Below, one piece after another: positions 62,840 to 64,000 of a stretch of DNA of 64,000 bases. The notes below the pieces were generated by a model. That model saw only the letters and a list, made by a program, of their open reading frames with translations. It had not been told where the DNA came from and searched no databases. How positions within the stretch are numbered: position 1 is the first letter of the stretch; each line of letters opens with the position of its first letter. Position numbers and translations under genes: made by a program. The DNA is from Hyperoodon ampullatus. Lineage: Eukaryota > Chordata > Mammalia > Artiodactyla > Ziphiidae. The stretch lies in assembly GCA_949752795.1 (NCBI GenBank), contig CATKHW010000562.1:1488001-1552000 (forward strand), written 5' to 3'.

Positions 62840-64000
62840 CAAGCAAGCGGGCAATGCAAATCTGCACTACAAAGAAGTATCACTTCCCACCGGTCAAAAG
62901 GGACATCCACAAAATGTGTAAAAACCAGAAAGGCAAGACAGGCACTGGAGAACAGGGAGCCTTGTTATGCTGATGGGCGGGATGTAAATTGCCAGCTGAC
63001 TCTCTGGAGGAGTGCATTGTGTTCCCTAAAACAAGTAAACAACAGAGCTACAGAGCCAAGGCCACTTCCAGTCTACGGAATATACCTTGGGAAAACTGAA
63101 AATCAATAAGACAGAGCCACCCTAAAATTTAGGGCTGCACTGCTTACAAGGACCTCAACTTGGGTACACCTTAAATATCCCAGGAAATATAAAAATGGTT
63201 CAAAAAATTGTGGTACTTACGTACGATGGAATATCCCTCAGCCATGAAATCAATGTCATAAGACCAGTAGCAGCAAAATGGGTGGATTCAGGTACGATGA
63301 TTCTAAGTGAAATAAGTCACACAGAAAAAGAAACTTATCATAAGATATCACTTATGAAGATCCTGTAAACATGGCTACACTTGAACTGAGTTAGGAAAGA
63401 GAACAGTGTCTCACATTTAGAAAACTCTCTTATGCCTGCTTAAGGGGGAAGGAGAGGTGGGGTGATGCATAAAACAAGAGTTTGATATAAGCACAGGTAC
63501 CGTTCCAAAAACCAACTATGGAATAGACAAGACCTACACCTTCCTCAGTGAAAGGGACTCAAAACCCCATATTTCCCGCAGAGGAATATATCTGACTAGT
63601 AAGAATCTTAAAACCTATGTATTGATATGTCTCCGTAAGGGAATCAAGTGTGTCTAGACTGGCATAAACATGGCAGCGAGAATCAGCTCAAACCCACTAT
63701 AAAAAGGAATTTCAAAAACAAAACAAAAAAACTGGGAAATTCTTTACAATTCCTTCAGGGTCTCTGATGAAACCTGGAATGACCGTATCTACAACGACAG
63801 CTGGATGTGGCATAAGGCTGGACACTTGGGACTGAGAGGATTGGTGAGATTGGGTGAGCAAATGCAGACCCTTTAAAGCAATAATGCATGGCACCCATTC
63901 CATGGGTCCCAACTCTCCAGGTTGAAGGGAATATTACTACAGTTATAACATGTACGGGAAACCTAGAGAACGGACACACTGTGAATACGAAAGATTTCTA
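62803..64000 (+). repeat. Satellite monomer m28, beta type, cut by the window edge
   Basis: The first 1198 bp of a beta monomer are present. The array clearly continues beyond the window. Confidence 0.95.

Larger units (their letters stand above)
50630..64000 (+). repeat. Dimeric higher-order repeat array, 3478-bp period
   Basis: All palindrome centres from 50630 onward are exactly 1739 bp apart, and two monomer types alternate. Alpha (m21, m23, m25, m27) has TTTCCCAAAGAGG, GATATATCACC and CAAAACGGACATCC. Beta (m22, m24, m26, m28) has TTTCCCGCAGAGG, GATATGTCTCC and a CTTTTTCGCC right arm. Copies 54108-57585, 57586-61063 and the partial one from 61064 differ by only a handful of bases seen by eye. 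The array is cut by the window edge. Confidence 0.95.

Noticed and set aside
19883..64000. Plus- and minus-strand ORFs of 60-104 codons in each monomer
   Set aside because: They recur at the 1739-bp pitch on both strands. Some are L1 ORF2 tails, the others are antisense or non-L1 shadows, and many are broken in sister monomers.
19883..64000. CENP-B box
   Set aside because: TTCG-containing stretches (TTCGCACAGG, TTCGACGGGC, TTCGACAATG) do not fit the full NTTCGNNNNANNCGGGN pattern on the strands I checked. The check was by eye and not exhaustive.
50630..64000. Array regularity as pure assembly artefact
   Set aside because: Private bases in individual copies (near 55825, 58056, 59168, 59515) show that the copies were resolved separately. 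Copy number still cannot be verified from the sequence alone.

Overview
This window is eukaryotic repetitive DNA with no functional gene that I can support. Two repeat systems fill it. The first is a head-to-tail satellite with a monomer of about 1739 bp. The second is a block of about 16.2 kb of a 24-25 bp minisatellite sitting inside one satellite monomer. Each satellite monomer carries, in + orientation, the last part of a LINE-1 ORF2, its stop, the L1 3' UTR and an A-rich L1 end (about 930 bp), followed by about 800 bp that I do not recognise as L1. An L1-derived satellite with a monomer near 1.7 kb is what is known as the common cetacean satellite, so the likely source is heterochromatin of a whale. 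That assignment rests on L1 similarity read by eye and on recalled knowledge; no search was run.

Layout. 1-3654: two full and one broken divergent monomers, the first of which still looks most like an ordinary artiodactyl/cetacean L1 3' end. 3655-19882: minisatellite, which replaces roughly 400 bp of a monomer (monomer phase about 136-536). 19883-23.6 kb: monomers of one subfamily (called C/D here). 23.6-42.8 kb: a second subfamily (E), with local dimer and adjacent-monomer duplications. 42.8-46.2 kb: C/D monomers again, 22.6 kb (13 monomers) after the first C/D block and with a matching D-to-E switch. 46.2-50.6 kb: E monomers. 50630-64000: a very regular higher-order repeat of two alternating monomers (alpha, beta; 3478 bp), still running at the right edge.

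A large inverted repeat sits at the 5' edge of the L1 piece in every monomer. It is a spacer-less palindrome of 74 bp centred on GAATATATTC, perfect in six monomers, nearly perfect in most E and alpha/beta monomers, and decayed in the C/D and outer monomers. The right arm looks like L1 ORF2; the left arm is its reverse complement.

The minisatellite has its own hierarchy: 24/25-bp units, 172-bp blocks of seven units, and super-repeats of about 2-3.5 kb. Two neighbouring super-repeats differ by a 221-bp indel plus three 172-bp blocks, which together account for their length difference. Because 24 is divisible by 3 and the unit is stop-free in five of six frames, the block produces many long octapeptide-repeat ORFs that are not genes. 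Monomer numbers (m1-m28) used below count palindromes from left to right, and each monomer is cut at the palindrome centre.
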